A stretch of 64,000 nucleotides of DNA from Amycolatopsis oliviviridis (GCF_014654365.1 NZ_BNAY01000002.1:558001-622000); one strand, 5' to 3'; shown: positions 44,679 through 54,791, counted from the stretch's first letter. Notes: generated by a model from the sequence alone, not told the origin. Numbers and translations: made by a program.

Positions 44679-44681
44679 GCC

Positions 44682-45881
44682 CTACCAGCGCGGGACGAAC
44701 ACGTCGACCCGCACCAGGTGGTGGTCCGAGGCGTCGTTGAGCCGGGCCAGCGGCGAATCCGGCAGCGGCCAGAACACCTCGGCGTGCCAGGGGAACAGGC
44801 CCTTGGACGGCAGGACGTAGTCGATCCGCAGGTTCCCCGGCGCGTTGTCGTTGAAGTCGCCGGTGTCGAAGTACGGGTCGCCCTTCTGGCCGATGTTGGC
44901 ACCGGCCTGGTCCTGAGCCGCCCGTACGCCGCCTTCGCTACCCGGCCGGGTCTCGATGACGCGCGGCGCGTCCAGCAGGCGTGAGATCGCCCCTGGGACG
45001 CTGTCGCCGTCGAGCGGGTCGGAGTTGTGGTCACCGGCGATGACGAACTTCTCGTGCGCGCCCAGCCCGCCTCGGCGGCCGCGGTCGTCGTAGATGTAGC
45101 GGCCCTTGCCCGGGGTCACGTAGTCCGCCCAGAAACGGATCTCGTCGTTGTTACGGGTGCCGTTGCGGTCTTCGGGACCGTCGAAGGTGGGCGGCGTCGG
45201 GTGCGCGGCCAGGAAGTGCACGGTCGAGCGGCCGACCCGGATCGGGACGTCCCAGTGGGACTTCGACGACAGGCGCAGCACGTCGAGCGCCTGCGGCGAG
45301 TACCAGTCGTTCGGCGCCGGCGTGGCCGGGTCGTCCGGGAGCAGCGCGCCGGGCATGTCCTTCCAGCGGAACTTCTGGAAGGTCCGCACGCTCTTGGTGT
45401 CGATCGGGTACTTGGACAGCACGAGCATGCCGTACTGGCCCTCGAAGAGGCCGAAGCCGTGCGCGTCGTTGCCGCCGCCGACCTGGCCGTTGCGGTCGAG
45501 GTCGAACCCGGTTGCGACGCCGGTGTTGGACGGCGCGGTGAAGGCGTACGGGTAGTCGATCGGGGCCGCGCCGTTCTGGCCGCGCTTCAGGTAGTTCTCG
45601 CGGAACAGGTCGGCGGCGCGGTTGTCCGGCACGTAGTCGAACTCGTTGACCAGCAGCACGTCCGGCCGGTTGCGCTGGATCACCTCGGCGACCTCGTTCG
45701 CCTGCGCGTTGCCCGGCTGCGACAGGTCGGTCACCAGCTGGCCGGCGGCGCCGCGGTTGAGCGAGGCGTTGAACGTCGCGAAACGGACGTTCTTCCCGGC
45801 GGTGGCTTCCGCCGGGGTGGCGGCCAGCAGCGTCCCGGCCAGCAAGGCGCCCGAGGTGAGCACGGCGGCGATGCGTTTCAC
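44682..45881 (-). CDS. Secreted endonuclease/exonuclease/phosphatase-family protein
   Basis: 399 residues. Signal peptide MKRIAAVLTSGALLAGTLLAATPAEA, then an EEP fold: FATFNASLNRG (Asn), DVLLVNEFDY (Glu), AGDHNSDPLDGDS (Asp/His/Asn) and DASDHHLVRVDV (Asp-His). May act on nucleic acids or phosphoesters outside the cell. GTG start at 45881 with GGGGAG 9 bases before. Divergent from the TetR-linked membrane gene. Confidence 0.88.
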   Translation of the reverse strand: MKRIAAVLTSGALLAGTLLAATPAEATAGKNVRFATFNASLNRGAAGQLVTDLSQPGNAQANEVAEVIQRNRPDVLLVNEFDYVPDNRAADLFRENYLKRGQNGAAPIDYPYAFTAPSNTGVATGFDLDRNGQVGGGNDAHGFGLFEGQYGMLVLSKYPIDTKSVRTFQKFRWKDMPGALLPDDPATPAPNDWYSPQALDVLRLSSKSHWDVPIRVGRSTVHFLAAHPTPPTFDGPEDRNGTRNNDEIRFWADYVTPGKGRYIYDDRGRRGGLGAHEKFVIAGDHNSDPLDGDSVPGAISRLLDAPRVIETRPGSEGGVRAAQDQAGANIGQKGDPYFDTGDFNDNAPGNLRIDYVLPSKGLFPWHAEVFWPLPDSPLARLNDASDHHLVRVDVFVPRW

Positions 45882-45973
45882 GGTCTTGAACTCCCCGTTG
45901 TGAGGGCGGCGGTCGGTGCGACCTTACGCATCGACCGTGGCCGCCGGGGTGAGCTTCAGGTGAACAGCATCTC

Positions 45974-46021
45974 TTGAACGCGTTCAAAATCTGGGCTACG
46001 GTACTTCTTGAACACGTTCAA
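45974..46021 (+). promoter_or_regulatory. Promoter with two identical-type operators before the membrane protein/TetR pair
   Basis: Two palindromes TTGAACGCGTTCAA (45974-45987) and TTGAACACGTTCAA (46008-46021), centres 34 bases apart. The promoter TTGAAC (45974-45979), 17 bases, TACGGT (45997-46002) has its -35 inside the first and its start point (about 46009) inside the second. Binding of a TetR dimer would block transcription. Confidence 0.75.
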
Positions 46022-46033
46022 AAGGAGGTCCCC

Positions 46034-46456
46034 ATGCAACCCGTCGTCGTGGCCTACGCGCTCTACCTGGCCATCACCGTCCCCCTGACCGTCCTGGTCG
46101 CCCGCACCCTGAGCAGGCACGGCAAGACGTTCCTGGAAGACGTCTTCCAGGACAAACAAGCGCTGGCGCATTCGGTCAACCAACTGCTCGTCGTCGGGTT
46201 CTACCTGGTCAGCCTGGGGTTCGTGACCCTGTTCCTGACCAGCAACGACACCGTCCTCGACGCGCGCGACGTCTTCGAGATGGTGTCGGTCAAGGTCGGC
46301 ACCGTGGCGCTCGTGCTCGGCGTCATGCACGTCGGCAACGTGCTGGTGTTCAACGGCATCCGGCGCAAGCACCTCAACCACGCCATCCCGCGGCCCGCGC
46401 CGGTTCCGCCGCCCTACCCCGGCTACCCGGCGCCCGCTCCGCACCCCGCGCCTTGA
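46034..46456 (+). CDS. Integral membrane protein controlled with a TetR regulator
   Basis: 140 residues with helices at about 3-24, 49-70 and 86-107, and a Pro/Tyr/Ala-rich C-terminal tail. No family recognised. A strong AAAGGAGG lies 6 bases before ATG 46034; the longer frame from 45974 starts inside the operator and is rejected. The TetR gene follows 15-18 bases downstream, so the repressor may control this gene and itself. Confidence 0.75.
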   Translation: MQPVVVAYALYLAITVPLTVLVARTLSRHGKTFLEDVFQDKQALAHSVNQLLVVGFYLVSLGFVTLFLTSNDTVLDARDVFEMVSVKVGTVALVLGVMHVGNVLVFNGIRRKHLNHAIPRPAPVPPPYPGYPAPAPHPAP

Positions 46457-46473
46457 CCGGATAACGTGCAGTG

Positions 46474-47142
46474 GTGGCGAAGAGTGAGGAGACCAGGTCG
46501 CTGATCGTGGCGACCGCGTTGCGGCTGTTCGCGGAGAACGGCTACGACCGCACGACCATGCGGGCCATCGCGGGCGAGGCGGGCGTGTCGGTCGGGAACG
46601 CCTACTACTACTTCGCCTCGAAAGACCAGCTGATCCAGGGTTTCTACGACGAGATCGCCAAAGGGCACCTGACGATGGCACGCCAGGCGATCGAAGGTGA
46701 GCGGGACTTCAGCGAGCGGCTCAAGACGGTCCTGCTCACCTGGCTCGACGTCGCCGAGCCGTACCACCGCTTCGGCACCCAGCTCTTCGTCAACGCCGCC
46801 GACCCGGAATCGCCGCTGAGCCCGTTCAGCGAGGAGTCGACGCCCGCGCGGGAGGCCTCCGTCGGCCTGATGCGCGACGTCATCGCCGACTCCGACGCCA
46901 AACTCGACCCGGACCTGCGCGACGAACTGCCCGATCTGCTGTGGCTGTACCAGATGGGCGTCGTGCTGTTCTGGGTCCACGATCGCTCTCGCGGCCAGAA
47001 ACGCAGCCGCGTGCTGGTGGAACGGACGGTGCCGCTGATCGCGCGGCTGGTGGGGCTTTCGCGGCTGCGGGTGCTGCGGCCGGTCAGCCGGGAGATCGTC
47101 TCGCTGATCCGGGACCTCTCGAAGCGGGACGACACCGTCTGA
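46474..47142 (+). CDS. TetR-family transcriptional regulator
   Basis: 222 residues from GTG 46474 (46471 is one codon longer). TetR helix-turn-helix: TRSLIVATALRLFAENGYDRTTMRAIAGEAGVSVGNAYYYFASKDQLIQGFYDE. The C-terminal ligand domain has no known match. TAACGT lies 6 bases before 46474, so a leaderless start is possible besides read-through from the gene before. The likely operators are the two TTGAAC-type palindromes at 45974-46021. Confidence 0.92.
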   Translation: MAKSEETRSLIVATALRLFAENGYDRTTMRAIAGEAGVSVGNAYYYFASKDQLIQGFYDEIAKGHLTMARQAIEGERDFSERLKTVLLTWLDVAEPYHRFGTQLFVNAADPESPLSPFSEESTPAREASVGLMRDVIADSDAKLDPDLRDELPDLLWLYQMGVVLFWVHDRSRGQKRSRVLVERTVPLIARLVGLSRLRVLRPVSREIVSLIRDLSKRDDTV

Positions 47143-47195
47143 TACGCATTTCGTCCTCTAAATGCGTATCAGACGGCTCGCATTCAGAGGACTAA
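47141..47195. repeat. Two overlapping, mutually exclusive hairpins (family 2) between convergent genes
   Basis: Hairpin A: GTCTGATACGCATTT and its complement (15-bp perfect, starting inside the TetR stop region). Hairpin B: GTCCTCTAAATGCG with CGCATTCAGAGGAC (one mismatch). They share AAATGCG, so only one can form. B resembles the element at 10634-10681. Confidence 0.85.
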
Positions 47196-48460
47196 ACGCC
47201 GGGCTCCCGGACGGTCTTGAAGTACAGGAACCGCGGTTTCGTCCGCAGGACCGTGTACCACCGCGGGTCGGAGTCGGCGATCGTCTCCTCCGGCATCGGC
47301 TCCACCAGCCTGTCGACGGCGAACCCGGCGTCCCGCACCGCGCCGAACGTCCAGCTCAGCGGCCGCCGGTAGAACTGGACCTTCTGCCGGTACTCCCCCA
47401 GCGGGAACTCGTCGTCGAGCAGTTCGAGCTGGAAGTAGTTCTCCTTCTCGAACCAGCGCCAGTCCTCGCCGGGATGGTGCACCGAGAACACCAGCAGCCC
47501 GCCCGGCTTCAGCACCCTCCGGAACTCCGCCAGCGCCGGCGCCCACTCCTTCAGGTAGTGCAGCACCAGCGACGCGGTGATGACGTCGATCGAAGCGTCC
47601 TCGACGAACGTCAGCGGCCGCGAAACGTCGGCCGTCTCGAACTTCGCGACGTCCCCGAACTTGTCCCTGGCGACGGCGACCATGCCCGCGCTGGCGTCGA
47701 CGCCGAGAACGTCCGCGCCCTTCGCGGCGAGCAGCGCGCTCAGATGCCCCGCCGCGCAGCCGACGTCCAGCACCCGCTTGCCCGCCACGTCCCCGGCCAG
47801 CTCGACGATGGCGGGACGGTCGTAGTGGGCGTTGGTGCTGCTGGTCTCGGCGTGCGCCGCGTAGAGCCGGGCGAAACCGTCGTACTGGGCGGCCCGTGCC
47901 CGTTCGATGATCTCGTCGATCACCTCGGTCTTGGCGTCGGCGTACTGCTGGATGTACTTCCAGGTGCGCGACGCCAGTTCGCGTTTCTTGGCCTCGTACA
48001 GTTTCAGCTCGTCCTCGTGCGCGATCAGGCGGTCGCGAAAGAGGCGGTAGCGCTCGGTCTGGCCGTTGTCCGGCGAGTAGACGTGCAGGTTGATGTTGGT
48101 GTCCGGGCCTTTGAAGCTGCGGTGCTTCTCCCACTCCGGTTCGCGGATGACGAGCCGGTACCCCGCCGCTTCCAAATCCGGCAGATAGGTGTCCTCGTCG
48201 TTCGAATCCGCGACGATCAGCATGATGTCGATGATCGGTTTCGCGCAGAGTCCCGGTACCGATGTGGAGCCGACGTGCTCCAGGACCAGTGCGCGTTCCC
48301 CCAGGATCCCCCTGATGCGCTTGGCTTCCCGGTCGAACAGCGCGGGCCATTCCGGATCGTATTCGGCCAGCGTGACGGTGGAATTCAGGACCGGAGCCTG
48401 ACCGACCCACGCGCTGTGGATGTCTTCTTCGGTGTAGTCGTCTCGATCGGGTTTAGGCAT
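47192..48460 (-). CDS. GrpB/UPF0157 nucleotidyltransferase-like domain fused to SAM methyltransferase
   Basis: 422 residues. About 25-200: GrpB-like fold (VTLAEYDPEWPALFDREAKRI, VLEHVGSTSVPGLCAKPIIDIML), related to minimal nucleotidyltransferases. From about 215: class I methyltransferase with KRVLDVGCAAGHLSALLAAKGADVLGVDAS and a C-terminal part like ubiE-type enzymes. Substrate unknown. Promoter CTGACA-17-TAATCT and SD AGGGGG are upstream. Confidence 0.85.
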   Translation of the reverse strand: MPKPDRDDYTEEDIHSAWVGQAPVLNSTVTLAEYDPEWPALFDREAKRIRGILGERALVLEHVGSTSVPGLCAKPIIDIMLIVADSNDEDTYLPDLEAAGYRLVIREPEWEKHRSFKGPDTNINLHVYSPDNGQTERYRLFRDRLIAHEDELKLYEAKKRELASRTWKYIQQYADAKTEVIDEIIERARAAQYDGFARLYAAHAETSSTNAHYDRPAIVELAGDVAGKRVLDVGCAAGHLSALLAAKGADVLGVDASAGMVAVARDKFGDVAKFETADVSRPLTFVEDASIDVITASLVLHYLKEWAPALAEFRRVLKPGGLLVFSVHHPGEDWRWFEKENYFQLELLDDEFPLGEYRQKVQFYRRPLSWTFGAVRDAGFAVDRLVEPMPEETIADSDPRWYTVLRTKPRFLYFKTVREPGV

Positions 48461-48496
48461 GTGACCCCCTTGGTTCCTTGCTCAAGGCAGTCGGCC

Positions 48497-48525
48497 AGAT
48501 TATCGAACTCGAACGATCTTGTCAG
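48497..48525 (-). promoter_or_regulatory. Promoter of the GrpB-methyltransferase gene
   Basis: Minus strand CTGACA (48520-48525), 17-base spacer, TAATCT (48497-48502). The predicted leader is about 30 bases and contains AGGGGG 5 bases before the ATG. Confidence 0.6.
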
Positions 48526-48535
48526 GCGTTTCCGC

Positions 48536-49390
48536 TCAAAGAATCGGCAAAGAAAGGATTCCGCCGGTCGCCTCGCGCAGCGCGTCCCGCATTTCGGCCC
48601 GCGGCGCCGGCTGTCCGGTGAAGTACTCGGATTGCCCGAAAGCCTGGTGCAGCAGCATGTCCAGTCCGGTCGCCAGCCGCCCACCCCGGTCGGCGACGGC
48701 TTCGGCGAGCGCGGTCGGCCAGGGGTGGTAGATGACGTCGAGGACGCAGCCGATCCCGGCCAGCTCCGTCAGATGTGGCCGGACGGCGTCCGGGGGGACG
48801 GTGTTCACCAGCACCGCCGAGTCCCCGGCGAGCTTCCCGAAGTCGGCGTCGGCCCAGCGCAGGACCTCGACGTCGAGCCCGGCCCGCTGAGCCGCCTCGA
48901 CGGTTTCCGTCGCCCGCGCGGGATCCCGCACGACGAGCCGGACCGTCCGCACGCCGAGCGTGGCCAGCCCGACGACGGCCGCCGCGGCCGTTCCGCCCGC
49001 GCCGAGAACGACGGCCGCGTCGTCCGCACCGGGCGAGTACTCCCCCGCGATCCGCAAGGCCTCGGTGACGCCGTCGACGTCGGTGCAGTCGGCCAGCCAG
49101 CCGGTTTCCCGGCGCACCAGCGTGTTCGCCGCGCCGACGGCGGCCGCGCGCGGCGTGACCTCGCCGGCGTACTCCAGCGCGGCCCGTTTCCCCGGCATGG
49201 TCACCGAAAGCCCGGTCCACTCGGAACCCAGACCGTCGACGAACGCGGGCAGCCCCGGACCGTCCATCTCGACCCGCTCGTAGGTCCAGCCGTCCAGGCC
49301 CAGCGCCCGGAAGGCGGCGCCGTGCAGGACGGGCGAGAGCGAGTGTTCGACCGGTTTCCCGAGGATCGCGGCCTTGCGCTTAGTAGACAC
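48536..49390 (-). CDS. aroE: Shikimate dehydrogenase
   Basis: 284 residues. AAILGKPVEHSLSPVLHGAAFRALGL (shikimate site), SVTMPGKRAALEYA with catalytic Lys, and the NADP-binding VVLGAGGTAAAAVVGLATLG. Overlaps mltG by 11 bases. Away from the other aro genes, in the alaS-ruvX-mltG-aroE run also known in mycobacteria. Confidence 0.95.
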   Translation of the reverse strand: MSTKRKAAILGKPVEHSLSPVLHGAAFRALGLDGWTYERVEMDGPGLPAFVDGLGSEWTGLSVTMPGKRAALEYAGEVTPRAAAVGAANTLVRRETGWLADCTDVDGVTEALRIAGEYSPGADDAAVVLGAGGTAAAAVVGLATLGVRTVRLVVRDPARATETVEAAQRAGLDVEVLRWADADFGKLAGDSAVLVNTVPPDAVRPHLTELAGIGCVLDVIYHPWPTALAEAVADRGGRLATGLDMLLHQAFGQSEYFTGQPAPRAEMRDALREATGGILSLPIL

Positions 49391-51224
49391 CGCGCCTCTG
49401 TGCGTCCAGCTTGGCCTTGTTGTGCTCGTCGTTCGTCACCGTGAAGCAGGAGAGCCCGTTCTTCTCGCATTTGACGAAGAACAGCCACTCACCCGCCGCC
49501 GGCTTCAGCGCGGCCTGGATCGCCTCCGCGCTCGGGACCGCGATCGGCGTCGGGGTCAGGCCGACGAATTTGTAGGTGTTGTAGGCGCCCGCTTTGTCCC
49601 GGTCTTCGGGTTTGGTGAGCAGGGTCGGCCGGTCGAGGACGTAGTTGATGGTCGAGTCCATCTCGAGCCGCATCTTCTCGTCGATACGGTTGTAGATGAC
49701 CCGCGAGATCTTCCCGAAGTCGGCCTTCACCGCCTCGCGTTCGATGATCGAGGCGATGACGAGCGTCTCGTACGGCGTCTTGCCCTCGCCCTTCGACTGG
49801 TCGCTCAGCCCCGCGTTGAGGATGCGCTCGGCGGAGGTCTTCACGACGTTGGTGAGCAACTCCTCGGCCGTCCATCCGGGCTTGACGTTGAAGATGCCCG
49901 GCGCGATGAGCCCTTCGAGCCGCCGGTCCTTGTGCTCGGCCTTCGTGGCGGACTCGACCGCCCACGACGGCACGCCCAGCTTCGCCAGATCCGCGTTCTC
50001 GATCGTCTTCCGCAGTTCTTCGACCGGGATGCAGGTGCTCGTGCCGTTCAGGTCCGCGCAGGAAGCCTTGGACAGCAACGTGTACACGCCGGGCGTCTTT
50101 TTGCCGTCGGGCTGGGTGATGTCGTGGAACTGGGTGTACGGCCGGATCTCGACCTGGCCGACCTTCGACGTGGGCGCGATCATCTTCTCGACCGCGCTGG
50201 CCCCGGACATCTTCGTCTTCATGACGTAGTAGCCCTGCTGCAGCCGCGAGACGGCGGTGTTGTCCTCCCCCGCCTTCACGAACGCCTTGCCGCTGGCGAC
50301 CACCCCGGCCGCCTGCAGCCGGTTGCCGATCGCCGACGTCGAGTCGCCCTTCTCCACCTGGACGAGGACGTCGCTCTCGCCGGTGCCTTCGTAGTCGTCG
50401 TAGCCGAAGATCTCGGTGAAGCCGTAGTAGGCGCCACCGGCGAGCAGCACGAGCACGGCCAGCGCGGCGATCCAGCCCAGCGCACGCTTCTTCTTGCGCT
50501 TCTTGGGCGGAGGCCCTTGGCGTTCCGGGCGTTCGTCCTCGATGCGCTCGGGTTCGGCGCGGTCTTCGTCGTCGAAGCCCTGCTCGTCTTCGTAATCCTC
50601 GTAGTCGTCGTACTCGTCATAGTCGTCGTACGCGTCTTCGCCGAAGATCTCGTCGTACTCCTCTTCGCTGCCCTGAGGCGGCGGAGGAGCGGCACCGGGG
50701 CGCCGGGCGATCGGCGCTTCCTGGATCGCGGGGATGATGTCGGTCGGCCGCTCGTCCGGGAGCGGGCCGTCGTCCTCGCGGCGCCTGCGGCGGCCGGGAC
50801 GGGGAGGCTCTTCCTGGGCATAGGCGGGTACGCCAAGACCCCGGTCACCCGGCTGGGGGGACCGCCGCTGCGGTGCGGGAGGCGGTGGTGGCTGTTGTGG
50901 TGGCGGGGCCGCGGGTTCCGTGGCCCGCCGGTGCGGGGCCGGACGCTGCGCGCGGGGCGGCGGTTCGTCGGCGGCCCGGCGCGCACGCGGAGGAGGCTGC
51001 TCTTCGGGGGACCGGCGGGCGCGAGGCGGCGGTTCTTCCGCCGCACGCCGTACGCGCGGTGCGGGCGGGGCCTCGGGCGGCTCCTGCCGGATGTGCCGCC
51101 GTCCCGTCGGCTGGGGTTCGGGCCTGCGCCGGGGCGGGGCCGGTGGCGGGCCTGCCTCTTCAGGCTCCCGCAACCTTCGTCTACCGCCCTGACGGCGTTC
51201 GGGCCGGCCGTGGGGCTCGGTCAT
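49380..51224 (-). CDS. mltG: Endolytic murein transglycosylase MltG with long disordered N-terminus
   Basis: 614 residues. The first 235 or so are disordered: Pro/Arg repeats (units like EEPPPRARR) and then an Asp/Glu/Tyr-rich stretch around 190-220. KKRKKKR precedes one membrane helix ([22 protein letters not shown]), then the extracytoplasmic YceG domain with catalytic [23 protein letters not shown]. It cuts nascent glycan strands. The ATG overlaps the ruvX stop. Confidence 0.93.
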   Translation of the reverse strand: MTEPHGRPERRQGGRRRLREPEEAGPPPAPPRRRPEPQPTGRRHIRQEPPEAPPAPRVRRAAEEPPPRARRSPEEQPPPRARRAADEPPPRAQRPAPHRRATEPAAPPPQQPPPPPAPQRRSPQPGDRGLGVPAYAQEEPPRPGRRRRREDDGPLPDERPTDIIPAIQEAPIARRPGAAPPPPQGSEEEYDEIFGEDAYDDYDEYDDYEDYEDEQGFDDEDRAEPERIEDERPERQGPPPKKRKKKRALGWIAALAVLVLLAGGAYYGFTEIFGYDDYEGTGESDVLVQVEKGDSTSAIGNRLQAAGVVASGKAFVKAGEDNTAVSRLQQGYYVMKTKMSGASAVEKMIAPTSKVGQVEIRPYTQFHDITQPDGKKTPGVYTLLSKASCADLNGTSTCIPVEELRKTIENADLAKLGVPSWAVESATKAEHKDRRLEGLIAPGIFNVKPGWTAEELLTNVVKTSAERILNAGLSDQSKGEGKTPYETLVIASIIEREAVKADFGKISRVIYNRIDEKMRLEMDSTINYVLDRPTLLTKPEDRDKAGAYNTYKFVGLTPTPIAVPSAEAIQAALKPAAGEWLFFVKCEKNGLSCFTVTNDEHNKAKLDAQRRGVY

Positions 51225-51724
51225 GTGTCGCCCTTCCGTGCGCGATGTGCCGCTACCGCGTCGATCCACGCCTGCAGGATCTCGACCGCGGCCGCCTGAT
51301 CGACGACGGCACGTTGCTTACGTCCCTTCACCCCACGCTGCGACAGCATCCTGGATGCCGTCACCGTGGTCAACCGCTCGTCGGCCAGCCGCACCGGCAC
51401 CGGAGCGATCCTGGCCGCGACCTTTTCGGCGTAGTCCAGCGCCGCTTCGGCCGCCGGACCGTGGCGGTCCTTGAGCGTCCGTGGCAGCCCGACGACGACT
51501 TCGACCACGTCGTGTTCCGTGACGAGTTCGACGAGCTGGTCGACGTCCTTGTCGCCAGTCGCGTCGCGAGTGAGGGTAACGAGCGGGCTCGCGAGGATGG
51601 GGTCGGGATCGCTGAGCGCGATCCCGACCCGGACGGATCCGACATCCACCCCGAGCCGCCTGCCGCGCCCCGGATCGGACTCCCCAGGCCGATCCGGGCG
51701 CCGCTGAGGGGCGTCGTCAGCCAA
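51221..51724 (-). CDS. ruvX: Holliday junction resolvase-like YqgF/RuvX
   Basis: 167 residues, RNase H-like fold: [44 protein letters not shown], and [15 protein letters not shown] (Asp). Role in pre-16S rRNA maturation is known in E. coli. The TTG at 51724 (LADDAPQRR) is my choice, giving 8-base overlap with alaS; the longer frame into alaS is rejected. Confidence 0.88.
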   Translation of the reverse strand: MADDAPQRRPDRPGESDPGRGRRLGVDVGSVRVGIALSDPDPILASPLVTLTRDATGDKDVDQLVELVTEHDVVEVVVGLPRTLKDRHGPAAEAALDYAEKVAARIAPVPVRLADERLTTVTASRMLSQRGVKGRKQRAVVDQAAAVEILQAWIDAVAAHRARKGDT

Positions 51725-54380
51725 CTTCGGCGACCGCCGCGCGCAGTGAGGCGATGGCCTGCTCCGCCCCCGCGGGGTTGGTGCCACCGCCCTGGGCCAT
51801 GTCCGGCTTGCCGCCGCCACGGCCGCCGATCGCCTCGGCGAAGGACGGGACGAGCTTGCCCGCCGCGATGCCCTTCTCCTGCGCCGCCTTGGTGGTGGCG
51901 ACGACGAAGGCGACCTTCTCGCCCTGGGGCGCGAAGAGCGCGACGATGCCGGGCCGGTTGCCGAGCCTGCCGCGGATGTCCGAAGCCAGCGCGCGCAGGC
52001 CGTTCGAGTCGACGCCCTCGCCGAGCTTCTCCGCGACGACGGCGATCCCGCCGATGTCCTCGGCCTTGTCCGCGAGCGAGCCCGCCGAACCGAGCACCTG
52101 CTGGGTGCGCAGCTGCTCGATCTCCTTCTCGGCGTTCTTGAGCCGGGTGAGCACGTCGTCGATCCGCGACGGCAGCTGCTCCGACGGCACCTTGAAGGTG
52201 TTCGCGAGCTGCGAGACGAGCAGCTGCTCCTTGCGGACGTACTTGAGCGCGTCCGTGCCGACCAGCGCCTCGACGCGGTGCACGCCGGAACCGATGGACG
52301 AGTCGCCCACCAGCTTCACGAGGCCGAGCTGGCCGATCCGGTCGACGTGGGTGCCGCCGCACAGTTCGCGGGAGTACTCGCCCATGTCGACGACGCGGAC
52401 ATCGTTGCCGTACTTCTCGCCGAACAGCGCGACCGCGCCCAGTTCGAGGGCCTTGTCCTTCGTGGTGACGAAGGTGTTCACCTCGACGTTGGTCTGGAGG
52501 TAGTCGTTGACCTCCTCCTCGACCTCGGTGAGCACGTCGGACGAGACGCCGCCGGAGGTGGTGAAGTCGAACCGCATCCGGCCCGGCGAGTTCAGCGAAC
52601 CGGCCTGCGCCGCGCGCTTGCCGTACGCGCCGCGCACGGCCGCGTGGACCAGGTGCGTCGCGGAGTGGGACCGCTCGATCGACAGGCGACGGTGCTGGTC
52701 GACCGAACCGGTGAGCGTGCTGCCGACGCCGACCTCGCCGTCGACGACCTCGACGCGGTGCACGAACAGGCCCGGCACGATCTTCTGCACGTCGTGGACC
52801 TTGAGCTCGACGCCGTCACCGAGCAGCACGCCGGTGTCGGCGACCTGGCCACCGCTCTCGGCGTAGAACGGCGTGCGGTCCAGGACCAGCTCCGCCTTCT
52901 TGCCCGCGCCGACGCTGCGCACCGGGACGCCGTCTTCGAGCAGCGCGACGACCTTCGCTTCGGCCTGCAGGTCCGTGTAGCCGAGGAACTCGGTCTCGCC
53001 GCTCTGCTCCAGCACCTTGCGGTACTCGGACAGGTCGCCGTGCCCGGTCTTGCGCGACGCCGCGTCGGCCTTCGCGCGCTGCCGCTGCTCGTTCATGAGC
53101 GTGCGGAAGCCCTCTTCGTCGACGGTCAGGCCCTGCTCGGACGCCATCTCCAGGGTCAGGTCGATCGGGAAGCCGTAGGTGTCGTGCAGCTGGAACGCCT
53201 TGTCGCCGGCCAGCAGCGAGCCGCCCTCGCGCTTGGTCTCCTCGGCCGCGAGGTCGAAGATGCGCGAACCGCTGGTCAGCGTGGAGAGGAAGGCCTCCTC
53301 CTCGACGCGGACGACGTCCTCGATGCGGTCGAAACCGGAGACCAGCTCGGGGTACGTCGGACCCATCGTGTCGCGGACGACCGCGGCGAAGGCGGGCAGC
53401 ACCGGCTCGTGCACGCCGAGCAGGCGCGCGGAGCGGACGATGCGGCGCAGCAGACGGCGCAGCACGTAACCGCGGCCGTCGTTGCCCGGGGTGACGCCGT
53501 CGCCGATGAGCAGGACACCGGTGCGGGCGTGGTCGGCGATGACGCGGAAGCGGACGTCGTCGGTGTGGTCGGAGCCGTAGCGGCGGCCGGAGAACTCCTC
53601 GGCGCGGCCGATCACCGGGCGGACGAGGTCGGTCTCGTAGACGTTCTCGACGCCCTGCAGGATCGTCGCGACGCGCTCGACACCCATACCGGTGTCGATG
53701 TTCTTCTTCGGCAGCTCGCCGATCGGCTTGTGGCCGTGCTTCGGGCTCTTGTCGCCCCGCACGTCCTGCATGAAGACGAGGTTCCAGATCTCGATGTAGC
53801 GGTCCTCGTCGGCGACCGGGCCGCCTTCGCGGCCGTAGTCCGGGCCGCGGTCGTAGTAGATCTCCGAGCACGGGCCACCGGGACCGGGCACGCCCATGTC
53901 CCAGTAGTTGTCCTTGCCGTCACGGGACTGGATGCGCTCGCCGGGCAGGCCGGTGAGCTTCTTCCACAGGCCCGCGGCCTCGGAGTCGTCCTCGTAGACG
54001 GTCGCCCAGATGCGCGCCGGGTCGAGACCGTAGCCACCTTCGCTCTGGGGCTTCGTGATCAGCTCCCAGGCCGCCTCGATGGCGCCTTCCTTGAAGTAGT
54101 CGCCGAAGGAGAAGTTCCCGGCCATCTGGAAGAACGTGTTGTGCCGGGTGGTCTTGCCGACCTCGTCGATGTCCGGCGTGCGGACGCACTTCTGGACGCT
54201 GGTCGCGCGCGGGTACGGCGGCGGGGCCTCGCCGAGGAAGTACGGCTTGAACTGGACCATGCCCGCGTTGACGAACAGCAGGTTCGGGTCGTCGAGGATC
54301 AGCGGCGCGCTGGGCACGCGCGTGTGTCCCTTGTTCTCGAAATGGCTCAGAAAACGCTGGGTGATTTCGTGTGTTTCCAC
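51717..54380 (-). CDS. alaS: Alanyl-tRNA synthetase
   Basis: 887 residues, full length. Class II core motif 1-3 ([34 protein letters not shown]), the tRNA-recognition region, editing domain with zinc motif ([26 protein letters not shown]), and C-terminal C-Ala domain with [15 protein letters not shown]. The start [10 protein letters not shown] is canonical. Confidence 0.97.
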   Translation of the reverse strand: METHEITQRFLSHFENKGHTRVPSAPLILDDPNLLFVNAGMVQFKPYFLGEAPPPYPRATSVQKCVRTPDIDEVGKTTRHNTFFQMAGNFSFGDYFKEGAIEAAWELITKPQSEGGYGLDPARIWATVYEDDSEAAGLWKKLTGLPGERIQSRDGKDNYWDMGVPGPGGPCSEIYYDRGPDYGREGGPVADEDRYIEIWNLVFMQDVRGDKSPKHGHKPIGELPKKNIDTGMGVERVATILQGVENVYETDLVRPVIGRAEEFSGRRYGSDHTDDVRFRVIADHARTGVLLIGDGVTPGNDGRGYVLRRLLRRIVRSARLLGVHEPVLPAFAAVVRDTMGPTYPELVSGFDRIEDVVRVEEEAFLSTLTSGSRIFDLAAEETKREGGSLLAGDKAFQLHDTYGFPIDLTLEMASEQGLTVDEEGFRTLMNEQRQRAKADAASRKTGHGDLSEYRKVLEQSGETEFLGYTDLQAEAKVVALLEDGVPVRSVGAGKKAELVLDRTPFYAESGGQVADTGVLLGDGVELKVHDVQKIVPGLFVHRVEVVDGEVGVGSTLTGSVDQHRRLSIERSHSATHLVHAAVRGAYGKRAAQAGSLNSPGRMRFDFTTSGGVSSDVLTEVEEEVNDYLQTNVEVNTFVTTKDKALELGAVALFGEKYGNDVRVVDMGEYSRELCGGTHVDRIGQLGLVKLVGDSSIGSGVHRVEALVGTDALKYVRKEQLLVSQLANTFKVPSEQLPSRIDDVLTRLKNAEKEIEQLRTQQVLGSAGSLADKAEDIGGIAVVAEKLGEGVDSNGLRALASDIRGRLGNRPGIVALFAPQGEKVAFVVATTKAAQEKGIAAGKLVPSFAEAIGGRGGGKPDMAQGGGTNPAGAEQAIASLRAAVAEVG

Positions 54381-54479
54381 GGGATCGTCCTTGTATACGG
54401 GCTCGCGCGAAAGCGCTGGGAATGCGGACAGGCCGGAACGGCGGAGGGCTGGGCTCTTCTGATCGCGGACGCGACCCGA

Positions 54480-54791
54480 TCAGCCCTCCGCCCGGCGAGC
54501 TCGCCGGACCGGGCGACGCGGCTGGGCCGCGTGCCTGCCCGCAGGGCCTTCCGAGGCCGTGCTCAAACCGGTGCGTTCGGACACCATGTCGTGCAGCTCC
54601 TGTTCCCGTTCGTTCATCCCGGCGCGGACCTCCGCGCCGAACGAACCGACGGCGCCCGCGAGTTCCCGCACGGCGTCGCCCAGGTTCGAGGCTAACCCCG
54701 CCGGAGTGGCCTGGCGAGCGGTTTCCGTCGCTTTGCGTGACAGGGCGACGCCGGCGACGACGCCGACACCGAGCCAGAACAGGCGCTTCAT
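54480..54791 (-). CDS. Small membrane-associated protein, DUF6167-like
   Basis: 103 residues: N-terminal hydrophobic segment MKRLFWLGVGVVAGVALS, then a helical, amphipathic part with AVRELAGAVGSFGAEVRAGMNEREQELHDMV. The ATG overlaps the DUF948 gene stop (ATGA) and it ends 100 bases before alaS. Position between a DUF948 gene and alaS is common in actinobacteria. Function unknown. Confidence 0.78.
   Translation of the reverse strand: MKRLFWLGVGVVAGVALSRKATETARQATPAGLASNLGDAVRELAGAVGSFGAEVRAGMNEREQELHDMVSERTGLSTASEGPAGRHAAQPRRPVRRARRAEG

Noticed and set aside
45974..46033. ATG upstream start of the TetR-linked membrane protein
   Set aside because: The ATG-like start codon would lie inside the operator and the -35; a strong SD supports 46034.
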